Below are positions 1 through 6,751 of a stretch of DNA of 21,496 nt, in pieces; position 1 is the first letter of the stretch; the number at the start of each line of letters is the position of its first letter. The notes below the pieces were generated by a model. That model was given only the letters and a program-made list of their open reading frames with translations, searched no databases and had not been told where the DNA came from. This stretch comes from JAJYKN01 sp045403145. Lineage in GTDB: Bacteria; Nitrospirota; UBA9217. Location: contig JAXIPA010000061.1 of assembly GCA_045403145.1 (NCBI GenBank), forward strand, positions 1 to 21,496, given 5' to 3'. The translations under genes were made by a program, and so were the position numbers.

Positions 1-749
1 CTGATCACATAGAGCCGCTCGCCTGCGGCAACGCCGAGATGCCTGCGCTGACCCACGGTAAAGAACGCGATGCCGTCGTGCTTTCCCACAACCGTTCCAT
101 CGCTGAGCGCCAGCACCCCGGGCCTGAGCGTTTCCGGCGCATGTTCCCTCAGGAAGGACCGGTAGTCATTGTCCGGCACGAAGCAGATCTCCTGGCTCTC
201 GGGTCTCTCTGCCGCCGGCAGGCCAAGCTCCCGTGCACGTGCCCGCACGTTGGTCTTGAGCATACCGCCTAACGGAAAGAGAATATTTTTCATCTGGTCC
301 TGCGTCAGCCGGTACAAAAAATAGCTCTGGTCCTTGGATTCATCGATTCCTTTTTTTAGAAGATAACGGGATGACCGCCGATCCGGTTCAATGCGCGCAT
401 AGTGACCGGTGGCGAGATAATCGAAACCGTGCGAGCGCGTGTACCGGAGGAGGAGCTGGAATTTGACGAGGTCGTTGCATTGGATGCAGGGATTCGGTGT
501 GCGGCCTTGCCGGTATTCGGAGATGAAGTCGCTGACGATGCTCTGGGAAAACTCGGCCTGGGCGTCGAGCATGCGGTGCGGGATGTCGAGATGATGACAG
601 ACCGCCTGGGCCGAACCGATATCGCAGCACAGCCCGGCCGTCAGCTTCATCGTGACGCCTTCGACCTCGAACCCCTGATGCAACAGGAGCGCGGCGGTCA
701 CCGAGCTGTCAACGCCGCCGCTCATGGCCACGAGAACACGCTTTTTCAT
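1..749 (-). CDS. mnmA: tRNA-specific 2-thiouridylase MnmA (C-terminus outside window)
   Basis: MnmA adenylates and thiolates U34 of Lys/Glu/Gln tRNAs in the cytoplasm, taking sulfur from a relay. About 249 residues are present; the frame is open to the left edge, so the C-terminal beta-barrel part is missing. The N-terminal PP-loop reads MSGGVDSS (residues 9-16), which binds ATP. The two catalytic cysteines are visible in NPCIQC and in ESQEICFVPD. ATGHYARIE and the downstream TVGQRRHLGV are also family hallmarks. The ATG at 747-749 is chosen because MKKRVLVAMSGG is the normal MnmA N-terminus; I see no clear Shine-Dalgarno sequence. It follows resB on the same strand, separated by about 160 bp that carry an inverted-repeat element, so it may or may not be cotranscribed. 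Family assignment is very secure. Confidence 0.96.
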   Translation of the reverse strand, partial: MKKRVLVAMSGGVDSSVTAALLLHQGFEVEGVTMKLTAGLCCDIGSAQAVCHHLDIPHRMLDAQAEFSQSIVSDFISEYRQGRTPNPCIQCNDLVKFQLLLRYTRSHGFDYLATGHYARIEPDRRSSRYLLKKGIDESKDQSYFLYRLTQDQMKNILFPLGGMLKTNVRARARELGLPAAERPESQEICFVPDNDYRSFLREHAPETLRPGVLALSDGTVVGKHDGIAFFTVGQRRHLGVAAGERLYVI

Positions 750-813
750 GTATCAAACCCAACCAGTCTCAAGCCGGAATCATAGTCGTTCACGCTCACA
801 ATTGCCATACCCC

Positions 814-900
814 TGTCATCCCCGAACGCCGCTATCGGGGATCCGGTTTTCCCCGCATGAGATCGGAACCCTATTCCCGATTAAACACTCGGGAATGACA
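814..900. repeat. Intergenic inverted-repeat element (TGTCAT-CCCGA type)
   Basis: The outer arms are TGTCATCCCCGA (814-825) and TCGGGAATGACA (889-900), complementary except for one position. Inside are two hairpins: CCCCGA/TCGGGG (820-840) and a perfect 8-bp ATTCCCGA/TCGGGAAT (873-896). Elements with GTCATTCCCG/CGGGAATGAC ends are a widespread class of short palindromic intergenic repeats. It lies between the resB stop and the mnmA start and could fold in the transcript as a terminator or processing site. Confidence 0.75.
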
Positions 901-909
901 AAAGAGGAT

Positions 910-1626
910 TCAAACCTTCTTCCACTTCAGCGCCAGAAGCGTCGTTGACCCAAGCATGAACAGGATCCCGCCGACGAACGCCCAGATCGCGCCGGGGTCT
1001 TTCGCGATCACCAGGAAAGCCGCGGGTCCCCTTGCAAAGTCGAGGCTCTTCAGATAGATCCCCGTTCCTTTATAAAAGATCGGCGTGTTCGGTCCGAGTG
1101 TGCCGCTCATTACGGGCTTTTCATTCTCGTACACCGATGCCTCAGCAGTCCAGTCCCGCAGGTACCCGCGCGAATCCGTCTGAACGTGGATCGCCTTCAG
1201 GTACAAGCCCCGGTTTTCCGGCAAGCGGGCGATCGCACCCTCGGGCAGCATGCCAGAGAGCTTGTATCCCCAGCCCGCGCCGAGCAGGTGCGCGAGGAGA
1301 ATGAACAGAAAGCCGATATGGATGACCTGCGGAGCGATGCGCAGGAGAAAGTCGGAACGCGTCCACTTGCCTTTGACCGCCTGGATGCTGCAGACCAGCG
1401 TGTTGATCGTAAGCAGCGTCAGCGCGGCCAGCGCGGCAAAGAACCACCACGTGTACCAGAGGTTGCCCGACGCCGTATTCCGGACCCAGGCAAGGAGGAT
1501 GTCCTCGTTCATGGACGCGAAGATCTCCCGGTGCGCCGGCATCATGTAGGAGCCGAGGAAGAAGAGACAGACCAGAACGAAAAGCGTCCAGACCGTTGTC
1601 TTGAGCGAGAGGAAGAAGTTTTTCAT
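910..1626 (-). CDS. resB: ResB-like cytochrome c biogenesis protein (short form)
   Basis: This is a 238-residue membrane protein of the ResB/Ccs1 family. With CcsA it forms the System II synthase that exports heme and attaches it to apocytochrome c on the periplasmic side. Four hydrophobic segments are visible at about residues 9-28, 57-79, 96-120 and 213-233, with a soluble region of about 90 residues between the last two. Histidines H103 and H113 in the third helix are plausible heme ligands, by analogy. It is clearly shorter than classical ResB proteins (about 450 or more residues), matching the short form seen in some Nitrospirota and Desulfobacterota. The ATG at 1624-1626 has no convincing ribosome-binding site. 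ccsA lies 135 bp upstream on the same strand, and most of that gap is an inverted-repeat element. Family assignment is secure; the symbol is by family. Confidence 0.88.
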   Translation of the reverse strand: MKNFFLSLKTTVWTLFVLVCLFFLGSYMMPAHREIFASMNEDILLAWVRNTASGNLWYTWWFFAALAALTLLTINTLVCSIQAVKGKWTRSDFLLRIAPQVIHIGFLFILLAHLLGAGWGYKLSGMLPEGAIARLPENRGLYLKAIHVQTDSRGYLRDWTAEASVYENEKPVMSGTLGPNTPIFYKGTGIYLKSLDFARGPAAFLVIAKDPGAIWAFVGGILFMLGSTTLLALKWKKV

Positions 1627-1642
1627 AATTTGAATTCATTCA

Positions 1643-1747
1643 GGACGCAGATTCACGCAGAAAAATCGGATAAAGCAAAACAAGAATCCGGAAGCATTCT
1701 CGTTCTTCCTTTTATTCATCAGCGTTTATCTGCGTTTATCTGCGTCC
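1643..1747. repeat. 105-bp inverted-repeat (MITE-like) element between ccsA and resB
   Basis: The left arm GGACGCAGATTCACGCAGA (1643-1661) is the near-perfect reverse complement of the right arm at 1728-1747, which contains ATCTGCGTTTATCTGCGTCC. The roughly 66-bp centre is AT-rich. Short palindromic repeats with GGACGCAGAT ends recur between genes in many environmental genomes. Here the element sits inside the ccsA-resB transcription unit and has no coding capacity. Confidence 0.78.
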
Positions 1748-1761
1748 AACGTATTCTATCT

Positions 1762-2466
1762 TTAAAATTCATGCGAGCTCTTCATCAAGAGCCCCACGCC
1801 CGCGTAGGTGAACATCACGATCGCGAACCCGATGATTCCCATCCAGACGACCCTCGGCCCGCTCCACCCCCGGACGAGCCGCGCATGCAGATAGAGGCTG
1901 TAGAAGAACCAGACGATCGTGGTCCACAGCTCCTTCGGCGTCCAGAGCCAATAGGTGCCCCAGGCATAGTAGGCCCAGATGCCGCCGAAGATCATGGCAA
2001 CGGAAAACAGCACGTAGCCCAGGAGCAGGCTTCGGTACTGGTTGATTTCAGCGGGCGGCTCATTCCCGCGCAGCGAGAGTATCCCGTACACCGCGCCGAT
2101 GGCGAAGAGCGCATAGGAAAGGAAAGACAGGATCACATGGAGTTCGAACCAGATCGTGTTCAAGACCGGCGGAAGCGGTCCGGGCATGGACGGCGGAGAC
2201 GCGCGGCTTCCCAGAAGAAAGAACACGATCAGGGGAATGCTGAGGTACGTGAACAAATCCCGCTTCCGCTTCCACCCCGCGATGACGTAGGCAACGCCGA
2301 TGGCAAAGGCGAAAAAGCCGAGAGTGTCGTGCATCCCGATGAGCGGTATTCTTCCGTACTGCAGCGCCGTCCGCGCAATGACCGCGGCATGCAGTCCGAG
2401 CGCCGGCAGGACCAGCCGCGGACTGATCAGGGCAAGGGGATAGAGTATAAAGAGAATGATTTCCAT
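1762..2466 (-). CDS. ccsA: CcsA/CcsB-type cytochrome c assembly protein (heme handling)
   Basis: This 234-residue, very hydrophobic protein of the CcsA/CcmC superfamily partners ResB in System II cytochrome c maturation, presenting heme at the outer face of the inner membrane. The tryptophan-rich WWD segment is visible as WGTYWLWTPKELW (residues 169-181). Candidate heme-ligand histidines are H110 (in FELHVILSFLSYALF), H194 (YLHARL) and H232 near the C-terminus. The usual Asp of the WxWDPKE motif is Thr176 here. The frame is open upstream to 2562, but that part overlaps the hup terminator and looks non-coding, so ATG 2464-2466 (MEIILF) is preferred although its SD is weak. The gene lies downstream of hup and upstream of resB. 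Family call secure; the exact start is not. Confidence 0.9.
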   Translation of the reverse strand: MEIILFILYPLALISPRLVLPALGLHAAVIARTALQYGRIPLIGMHDTLGFFAFAIGVAYVIAGWKRKRDLFTYLSIPLIVFFLLGSRASPPSMPGPLPPVLNTIWFELHVILSFLSYALFAIGAVYGILSLRGNEPPAEINQYRSLLLGYVLFSVAMIFGGIWAYYAWGTYWLWTPKELWTTIVWFFYSLYLHARLVRGWSGPRVVWMGIIGFAIVMFTYAGVGLLMKSSHEF

Positions 2467-2553
2467 GCGCTTTCCGTCCGGCCTCCTCTCACCGCCTCCT
2501 GCCCGTGGGGGCGAGGCGAAAGAGAGGAGGCCTCTCTTATGTGTTTCAGACGC

Positions 2554-2585
2554 AAAAGGCATCCCGGTGGGCCGGAATGCCTTTT
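2554..2585 (-). terminator. Rho-independent terminator downstream of hup
   Basis: This hairpin has a 13-bp stem (2554-2567 with 2572-2585, one mismatch) and a 4-nt loop, built around AAAAGGCAT/ATGCCTTTT. It has T-runs on either side depending on strand. It lies 32 bp past the hup stop codon and so probably ends the hup transcript, largely uncoupling hup from ccsA. Confidence 0.75.
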
Positions 2586-2616
2586 TAAAAGAGTGACTAT
2601 TGCGAATCGATACGGA

Positions 2617-2904
2617 CTATTTCTTGCCGAGGATGGCCTCTTTTGCGGCCTTGGCCACACGGAACTTCACGACTTTTTTGGCCGGGATCTTGATGGCCTC
2701 GCCGGTCTGGGGGTTCCGGCCCATACGCGCCTTGCGCTGCACGAGCACGAGCTTGCCGAGACCCGGGAGCGTGAAGGCATTTTTCGCTTCCTTGTACGCG
2801 AGCGCCGCCATATCTTCCAGAATCTGAACTGCCAGCTTCTTCTTGATGTCCGCTTTCTTCGCGATGTGGTCCGCAATTTGAGACTTCGTCATGGCTTTTG
2901 CCAT
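2617..2904 (-). CDS. hup: HU-family histone-like DNA-binding protein
   Basis: This 95-residue basic protein has the normal length of the bacterial HU/IHF family. These dimers bend DNA with beta-ribbon arms and help to organise the nucleoid. The signature GRNPQTGEAIKIPAKKVVKF (about residues 63-82) holds the arm with the intercalating proline (NP). The N-terminal helices contain MTKSQIADHIAKKADIKKK. It is preceded by a textbook Shine-Dalgarno sequence AAGGAGG (2911-2917) six bases before the ATG, a sigma70-type promoter (2978-3006), and followed by a hairpin terminator (2554-2585). It is therefore probably a strongly expressed single gene. It is divergent from the 41-residue gene at 3199. HU versus IHF cannot be settled from sequence alone, but HU is more likely. 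Confidence 0.95.
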   Translation of the reverse strand: MAKAMTKSQIADHIAKKADIKKKLAVQILEDMAALAYKEAKNAFTLPGLGKLVLVQRKARMGRNPQTGEAIKIPAKKVVKFRVAKAAKEAILGKK

Positions 2905-2977
2905 AAAAACCCTCCTTGAAAAAATGAAGTAAAATTTCTAACTGCGCTCTGGCAGATAGTTGCGTTATTCGAAGAAA

Positions 2978-3006
2978 AGTATATACATTCTATTTTGAAA
3001 TAGCAA
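2978..3006 (-). promoter_or_regulatory. Sigma70-type promoter of hup
   Basis: On the minus strand, -35 TTGCTA (3001-3006) and -10 TATACT (2978-2983) are separated by exactly 17 bp in very AT-rich DNA. The expected start near 2971 gives a leader of roughly 65 nt before the hup ATG. Confidence 0.72.
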
Positions 3007-3118
3007 GAAAAATTTTACTATTTTATCGGAGTATCTTTTTGCGAATGCTTTTTTCATGCAGGCTGGGCGCGCGTGGATTGCGTTCATTCATGCGCATGCC
3101 GTGTCCCCTGTTTGGGTG

Positions 3119-3146
3119 TTGACTTGAACATCGTGTTTGTGATAAT
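3119..3146 (+). promoter_or_regulatory. Promoter of the 41-residue small gene
   Basis: -35 TTGACT (3119-3124) and -10 GATAAT (3141-3146) are spaced 16 bp apart, upstream of the SD and ATG at 3199. The predicted leader is about 45 nt. Confidence 0.62.
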
Positions 3147-3198
3147 TTAAGCATGTTGTTAATAGCAGGCCGGATACTTTTTTCCAGGAGGCGAAACC

Positions 3199-3324
3199 AT
3201 GGCTACCAAAACGAATTTCATTCTGAAAGTGCAGGACGCGAAGCTCGCTGACGTGCAGAAGGCGCTCAAGGACGCCAACATAAACGTCGTAAGCATTATG
3301 GAAGTTCACAAAGAAGAAGCATAG
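3199..3324 (+). CDS. Conserved-looking small protein, 41 residues, unknown function
   Basis: This short ORF encodes 41 residues, starting MATKTNFILKVQDAKLADVQ and ending VVSIMEVHKEEA. I do not recognise a named family. The pattern beta strand (NFILKV) - amphipathic helix (AKLADVQKALKDAN) - beta strand (INVVSIMEV) looks like half of a ferredoxin-like or ACT-like fold, which suggests a protein that oligomerises; this is inference. Support for expression is unusually complete for so small an ORF: promoter TTGACT-16-GATAAT, perfect SD AGGAGG at 3186-3191 seven bases before the ATG, and a strong GC hairpin 20 bases after the stop. It is transcribed divergently from hup. The length and initiation signals argue that it is real rather than a truncated remnant. 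Confidence 0.75.
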   Translation: MATKTNFILKVQDAKLADVQKALKDANINVVSIMEVHKEEA

Positions 3325-3340
3325 TCCATTCCTTCGCTCA

Positions 3341-3374
3341 CTGCCGCCCCGAAGGCGAGGCCTTCGGGGCGCAG
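3341..3374 (+). terminator. Strong hairpin after the 41-residue gene, terminator-like
   Basis: A perfect 11-bp stem GCCCCGAAGGC/GCCTTCGGGGC (3346-3356 with 3360-3370) has a GAG triloop. It extends by CTGC/GCAG outside one bulged base. No T-run follows, so it may be an inefficient or factor-assisted terminator, or an RNA-stabilising 3' hairpin. Confidence 0.55.
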
Positions 3375-3451
3375 AACACAATTCCAGTTCTTCGCGGAAT
3401 TTTCATCCCAATTGCGAACCGGCACGATGTGATTACCTCCTGACCATAATC

Positions 3452-3460
3452 TGCTATACT
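3452..3460 (+). promoter_or_regulatory. Extended -10 promoter of the small gene-slp-slp-ftsH operon
   Basis: TGCTATACT carries the extended -10 TGn dinucleotide followed by TATACT (3455-3460), 18 bases before the ATG at 3479. No good -35 element is seen, which is typical for extended -10 promoters. The transcript leader would be only about 12 nt. Confidence 0.5.
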
Positions 3461-3478
3461 TAATTATAGAAGAGAATC

Positions 3479-3751
3479 ATGAAAATTAGTCTCTCGGATC
3501 TTGAACAGATAGCAAAATCTCTATCGATCAAAGTGTCCTACGACGATCTCAAGACGTCGAAGGGGGGGGCGTGCCGGGTCATGGAGACCCGCCGGATCAT
3601 CATCAATAAGCATCTGCAGAGCAGCGAGAAGATCAACCTCCTGGCCAGGGAGCTTGGAAACTTTGATCTGGGCGGGCTGGATATCCCGGACAGGATCCGG
3701 AAAAAGATCGAGGAGGAGGCGGAGACGCGGAGCGGCGAAGAATCGGTATGA
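3479..3751 (+). CDS. Small protein resembling an IrrE/ImmA-type fragment lacking its zinc site
   Basis: This is a 90-residue cytoplasmic, charged protein of uncertain family. The central part (residues 35-66, RRIIINKHLQSSEKINLLARELGNFDL split over two lines of helix) has the layout of ImmA/IrrE (M78) peptidases, where a strand ending in an INK/VN motif precedes the HELGH helix. Here the helix reads ARELGNFDL: both metal-ligand histidines of HExxH are absent (Arg and Asn), so no protease activity is expected. This similarity is my reading of the pattern, not a search result. Codons 29-32 contain a run of eight G (3562-3569). It heads a plus-strand cluster with two slp-like lipoprotein genes (60 bp downstream) and ftsH. 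The ATG at 3479 follows a weak AGAAGAG SD. Confidence 0.7.
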   Translation: MKISLSDLEQIAKSLSIKVSYDDLKTSKGGACRVMETRRIIINKHLQSSEKINLLARELGNFDLGGLDIPDRIRKKIEEEAETRSGEESV

Positions 3752-3811
3752 AACCGGACGCGGACTCCTGTTTCGCCGTTCGGCTTCATGAGCCGTGGGA
3801 GGTTGCCGCGT

Positions 3812-4321
3812 ATGAAAAACCCGGTGGTGGTGTTCGTTCTCGCGCTGCTCCTCCAGGGTTGCACCTATGCCGTCTCGCGCGACATGGCAGCCCGGGCGGA
3901 CAAGACAATAACTTTTGCAATGCTCCTTTCTGACCCTGATACCTTCAAGGGCAAATTCCTCATCCTCGGCGGCACCATCGCCCACATCACCAACACAAAG
4001 CAAGGCACTCTGATCGAGGTCGTCCAGAAGCCACTCGACTACTGGGACAAACCCAAGCGTACGGACAGGACCGGAGGCCGCTTTCTCGTGCGCCATGCCG
4101 GCTACCTCGATGCCATGATATTCGCGCCGGGAAGGGACATCACCGTGGCGGCCGAGGTCGAGGGAACGCGCAGTGAAGCCCTGGGGGAGATGGAATACAG
4201 CTATCCGGTTGTGATTGCGAGGGAGCTGAAGCTCTGGGAGCGGGAGCACCCCTCCTGGAACAGGCCGCAGTGGATCGACCCGCTCTACGACCCTTACAGC
4301 CCGGCCAGGGGCGACTGGTGA
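3812..4321 (+). CDS. slp: Slp-family outer-membrane lipoprotein, copy 1
   Basis: This is a 169-residue Slp/YeaY-type lipoprotein. Slp proteins are starvation- or stationary-phase-induced outer-membrane lipoproteins; their biochemical role is unclear. The start ATG 3812 is preferred over 3788 because it gives a compact signal peptide (MKNPVVVFVLALLLQGC, lipidated Cys17) and has SD GGGAGG at 3797-3802. Family features are the segment FAMLLSDPDTFKGKFLILGG followed by GTLIEVVQKPLDYWDKP, and the GRFLVRHAGYLDAMIF core with the EYSYPVVIARELKLW ending. The Asp after Cys+1 that would retain it in the inner membrane is absent (Thr follows Cys), which fits outer-membrane sorting. A paralogue follows 11 bp downstream, so they are cotranscribed. 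Confidence 0.88.
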   Translation: MKNPVVVFVLALLLQGCTYAVSRDMAARADKTITFAMLLSDPDTFKGKFLILGGTIAHITNTKQGTLIEVVQKPLDYWDKPKRTDRTGGRFLVRHAGYLDAMIFAPGRDITVAAEVEGTRSEALGEMEYSYPVVIARELKLWEREHPSWNRPQWIDPLYDPYSPARGDW

Positions 4322-4332
4322 GGGAGGCCGCT

Positions 4333-4836
4333 ATGACCAAACATACAATTCGGCTTGTTGCCGTTTTATTTCTTCTGTCTTCGGGAGTGTGGACCGCGGG
4401 GTGCGCTCCGACGTTTCCGAGGGAAACCCTGGAAAGGGTCGACAGGCACATTTCCTTTAAGGAGCTTCAGGCCGACCCTGAAAAATTCAAGGGCGCCTGG
4501 GTGATGTTCGGGGGCGTCGTCATCGCCACGAAGAACATAAAGGAAGGGACCCTCATTGAAATTCTGCAAAAACCCGTTGACAGCGACGGCAGGCCGCTGG
4601 AGACGGACGCGACGGAAGGTCGCTTCATGGTCCAGACGGACCAGTTTCTCGATTCGGCCGTCTATCACCAGGGAAGGCTGATCACCGTTATCGGCGAAGT
4701 CGCCGGCGCGAAGACGATGCCCATCGACGAAATCACGTACAGCTACCCCCTCCTCGTCCCCAAGGCCGTGCATTTGTGGAGGCCGTATTCGGGCCCGCGG
4801 TTTTTCTTCGGCCTCGGCGTATCGGGAAGGATATAG
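4333..4836 (+). CDS. slp: Slp-family outer-membrane lipoprotein, copy 2
   Basis: This 167-residue paralogue of the preceding gene is clearly related but diverged. Shared blocks include DPEKFKGAWVMFGG, KEGTLIEILQKPVD, EGRFMVQTDQFLDSAVY and a terminal YSYPLLVPKAVHLW. The N-terminal signal peptide ends in a lipobox WTAGC with the lipidated cysteine at residue 24 and Ala at +2. ATG 4333 is chosen because it has SD GGGAGG (4322-4327) and gives the normal signal peptide; an upstream in-frame start at 4270 would overlap copy 1. The C-terminus lacks the Trp/Tyr/Pro-rich tail of copy 1. ftsH starts 52 bp downstream on the same strand. Tandem slp genes suggest an old duplication; functional divergence is unknown. 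Confidence 0.88.
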   Translation: MTKHTIRLVAVLFLLSSGVWTAGCAPTFPRETLERVDRHISFKELQADPEKFKGAWVMFGGVVIATKNIKEGTLIEILQKPVDSDGRPLETDATEGRFMVQTDQFLDSAVYHQGRLITVIGEVAGAKTMPIDEITYSYPLLVPKAVHLWRPYSGPRFFFGLGVSGRI

Positions 4837-4888
4837 CCTCCGGCGCGGCGGAAGACGCGGGAGAGGACGGATTCCGTAGAGGTTGCCC

Positions 4889-6715
4889 ATGAAAAAAGGC
4901 TCACAAGTGCTCTTATACCTTCTCGTCATGCTGATGTTCATCAGCATGTTCCGGCTTTTTTCCCAGCCGCCGAGCGAGGACGTTCCCTACAGCGCCTTCA
5001 AGACTCTCGTTGCGGAAAAAAAGGTGAAAGATATCGTCATCACGCGCGACCATATCAAGGGGGTTCGCATACCGGGGACCGGCGCGGAAGAGAAGGGGAA
5101 AGCCTTCACGGTCGTGCGCATCGAGGACCCCGAGCTCGTGAAAAACCTCGACTCGAGCGGCATATCCTACCGCGGCGAGATTTCCGATAACTGGCTCAGG
5201 GATTTTTTGCTGACCTGGATCCTGCCCCTTGCGGTCCTCATGATCATCTGGGGTTTTGTCTTTCGCCGGATGAGCGCCGGCGGCCCGGGAGAGACGTTCA
5301 TGAGCTTCGGCAAGTCGCGCGCCAAGATCTACAGCGAGAGCGACGTGAAGGTCACGTTCAATGACGTGGCCGGCGTGGATGAGGCCAAGGAAGAACTCCT
5401 GGAGATCATCGAGTTCCTGAAGCACCCGGACAAGTTCACCAAGCTCGGCGGCCGCATCCCCAAGGGCGTGCTGCTCGTCGGGCCTCCGGGCACGGGCAAG
5501 ACGCTCCTGGCCAGGGCAGTGGCAGGCGAAGCAAAGGTGCCCTTCTTTTCCATGAGCGGCTCGGAGTTCGTCGAGATGTTCGTGGGCGTGGGCGCGTCGC
5601 GCGTGCGCGACCTGTTTCAGCAGGCCGTGCAGAAGGCGCCCTGTATTATTTTCATCGACGAGCTTGACGCGATCGGCCGCGCGCGCGGCATGGGCATTGC
5701 GGGCGCTCATGAAGAGCGTGAGCAGACCTTGAACCAACTTCTTGCCGAGATGGACGGGTTCGACCCCAGGAAGGGCGTGATTATAATCTCAGCAACCAAC
5801 CGGCCCGAGATCCTCGATCAGGCCCTGCTCCGCCCCGGCCGCTTCGACCGCCACGTGCTCGTAGACCGGCCGAACATCAAGGACCGCGAGGACATCCTGA
5901 AGATCCATATCCGAGGAGTCAAGCTCTCGAAGGACGTGGACATCTCGGTGCTCGCGGCGCGCACGCCCGGGTTCGTGGGCGCGGACCTTGCAAACATCGT
6001 GAACGAGGCCGCGCTCCTTGCCGCGCGGAAGAACAAGACCGAAGTGGACATGACGGATTTCGAGGCCGCCATCGACCGCATCGTGGCAGGGCTTGAGAAA
6101 AAACGGCGGGTCATGAACAAAAAAGAAAAAGAGACCGTGGCATACCATGAGTGCGGCCATACCATCGTGGCCGAGCTCCTGTCCACGACCGACCCGGTGC
6201 ACCGGGTCTCGATCGTCCAGCGCGGCATCGCGGCTCTGGGCTATACGCTCCAGCTTCCGACGGAAGACCGGTACCTTATGACCAGGACCGAGCTCCTGGA
6301 CAAGCTCTGCGTCATGCTCGGCGGCCGCATGGCCGAGGAACTTGTTTTTCACGAAGTCTCGACCGGCGCGCAGAACGACCTGCAGCGCGCTGCGAACATC
6401 GCTCGCAGCATGGTGACGGAGTACGGCATGACCGAGAAATTCGGGCCCCTCACCTTCGAGAAGGAACGGCGGCCGATGTTCCTCGACATCGGTCTGCCTG
6501 CCGGCACCAAGGAGTACAGCGAGGACACCGCGCGGGAGATCGACCAGGAGGTCAAGCGGCTTGTGGACGACGCGTATATAAAAGTGCGGGAACTCCTGTC
6601 GGCAAATCAGGACAAGCTGAAGGTCCTTGCAATCGCCCTTCTGGAAAAGGAAACCATCGAGGGAGAAGAGATCAGGAAGCTCTTGGGGCTTCCGGAGAAG
6701 AAGGCGGAGGGGTGA
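4889..6715 (+). CDS. ftsH: ATP-dependent zinc metalloprotease FtsH
   Basis: FtsH is a hexameric, membrane-anchored AAA+ protease that extracts and degrades misfolded membrane proteins and short-lived regulators. The 608 residues match the family length. TM1 is at about 5-24, followed by a periplasmic domain to about 103, then TM2 at 106-127. The AAA module has Walker A GPPGTGKT (198-205), Walker B CIIFIDE (252-258) and the second region of homology ending in RPGRFDRH. The zinc site is HECGH (420-424; most FtsH have HEAGH) with the third ligand Asp in TGAQNDL (about 497). ATG 4889 is preferred to the in-frame TTG at 4883 because TAGAGG lies six bases ahead of it. Its position after two slp genes suggests an envelope quality-control operon; it converges with the gene ending at 6752. 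Confidence 0.97.
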   Translation: MKKGSQVLLYLLVMLMFISMFRLFSQPPSEDVPYSAFKTLVAEKKVKDIVITRDHIKGVRIPGTGAEEKGKAFTVVRIEDPELVKNLDSSGISYRGEISDNWLRDFLLTWILPLAVLMIIWGFVFRRMSAGGPGETFMSFGKSRAKIYSESDVKVTFNDVAGVDEAKEELLEIIEFLKHPDKFTKLGGRIPKGVLLVGPPGTGKTLLARAVAGEAKVPFFSMSGSEFVEMFVGVGASRVRDLFQQAVQKAPCIIFIDELDAIGRARGMGIAGAHEEREQTLNQLLAEMDGFDPRKGVIIISATNRPEILDQALLRPGRFDRHVLVDRPNIKDREDILKIHIRGVKLSKDVDISVLAARTPGFVGADLANIVNEAALLAARKNKTEVDMTDFEAAIDRIVAGLEKKRRVMNKKEKETVAYHECGHTIVAELLSTTDPVHRVSIVQRGIAALGYTLQLPTEDRYLMTRTELLDKLCVMLGGRMAEELVFHEVSTGAQNDLQRAANIARSMVTEYGMTEKFGPLTFEKERRPMFLDIGLPAGTKEYSEDTAREIDQEVKRLVDDAYIKVRELLSANQDKLKVLAIALLEKETIEGEEIRKLLGLPEKKAEG

Positions 6716-6751
6716 ACCGGTCTCCCCTGTCTGATATTCACAACTCCGCCC

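Noticed and set aside
1186..2919. 577-residue plus-strand open frame across resB, ccsA and hup
   Set aside because: It is antisense to three clearly recognisable genes; composition is Arg/Glu/Pro-rich, typical of a GC-rich shadow frame.
6716..6751. Terminator between ftsH and the convergent membrane-protein gene
   Set aside because: Only a weak AGGGG/CCCCT pairing with a long loop and no T-run is visible.
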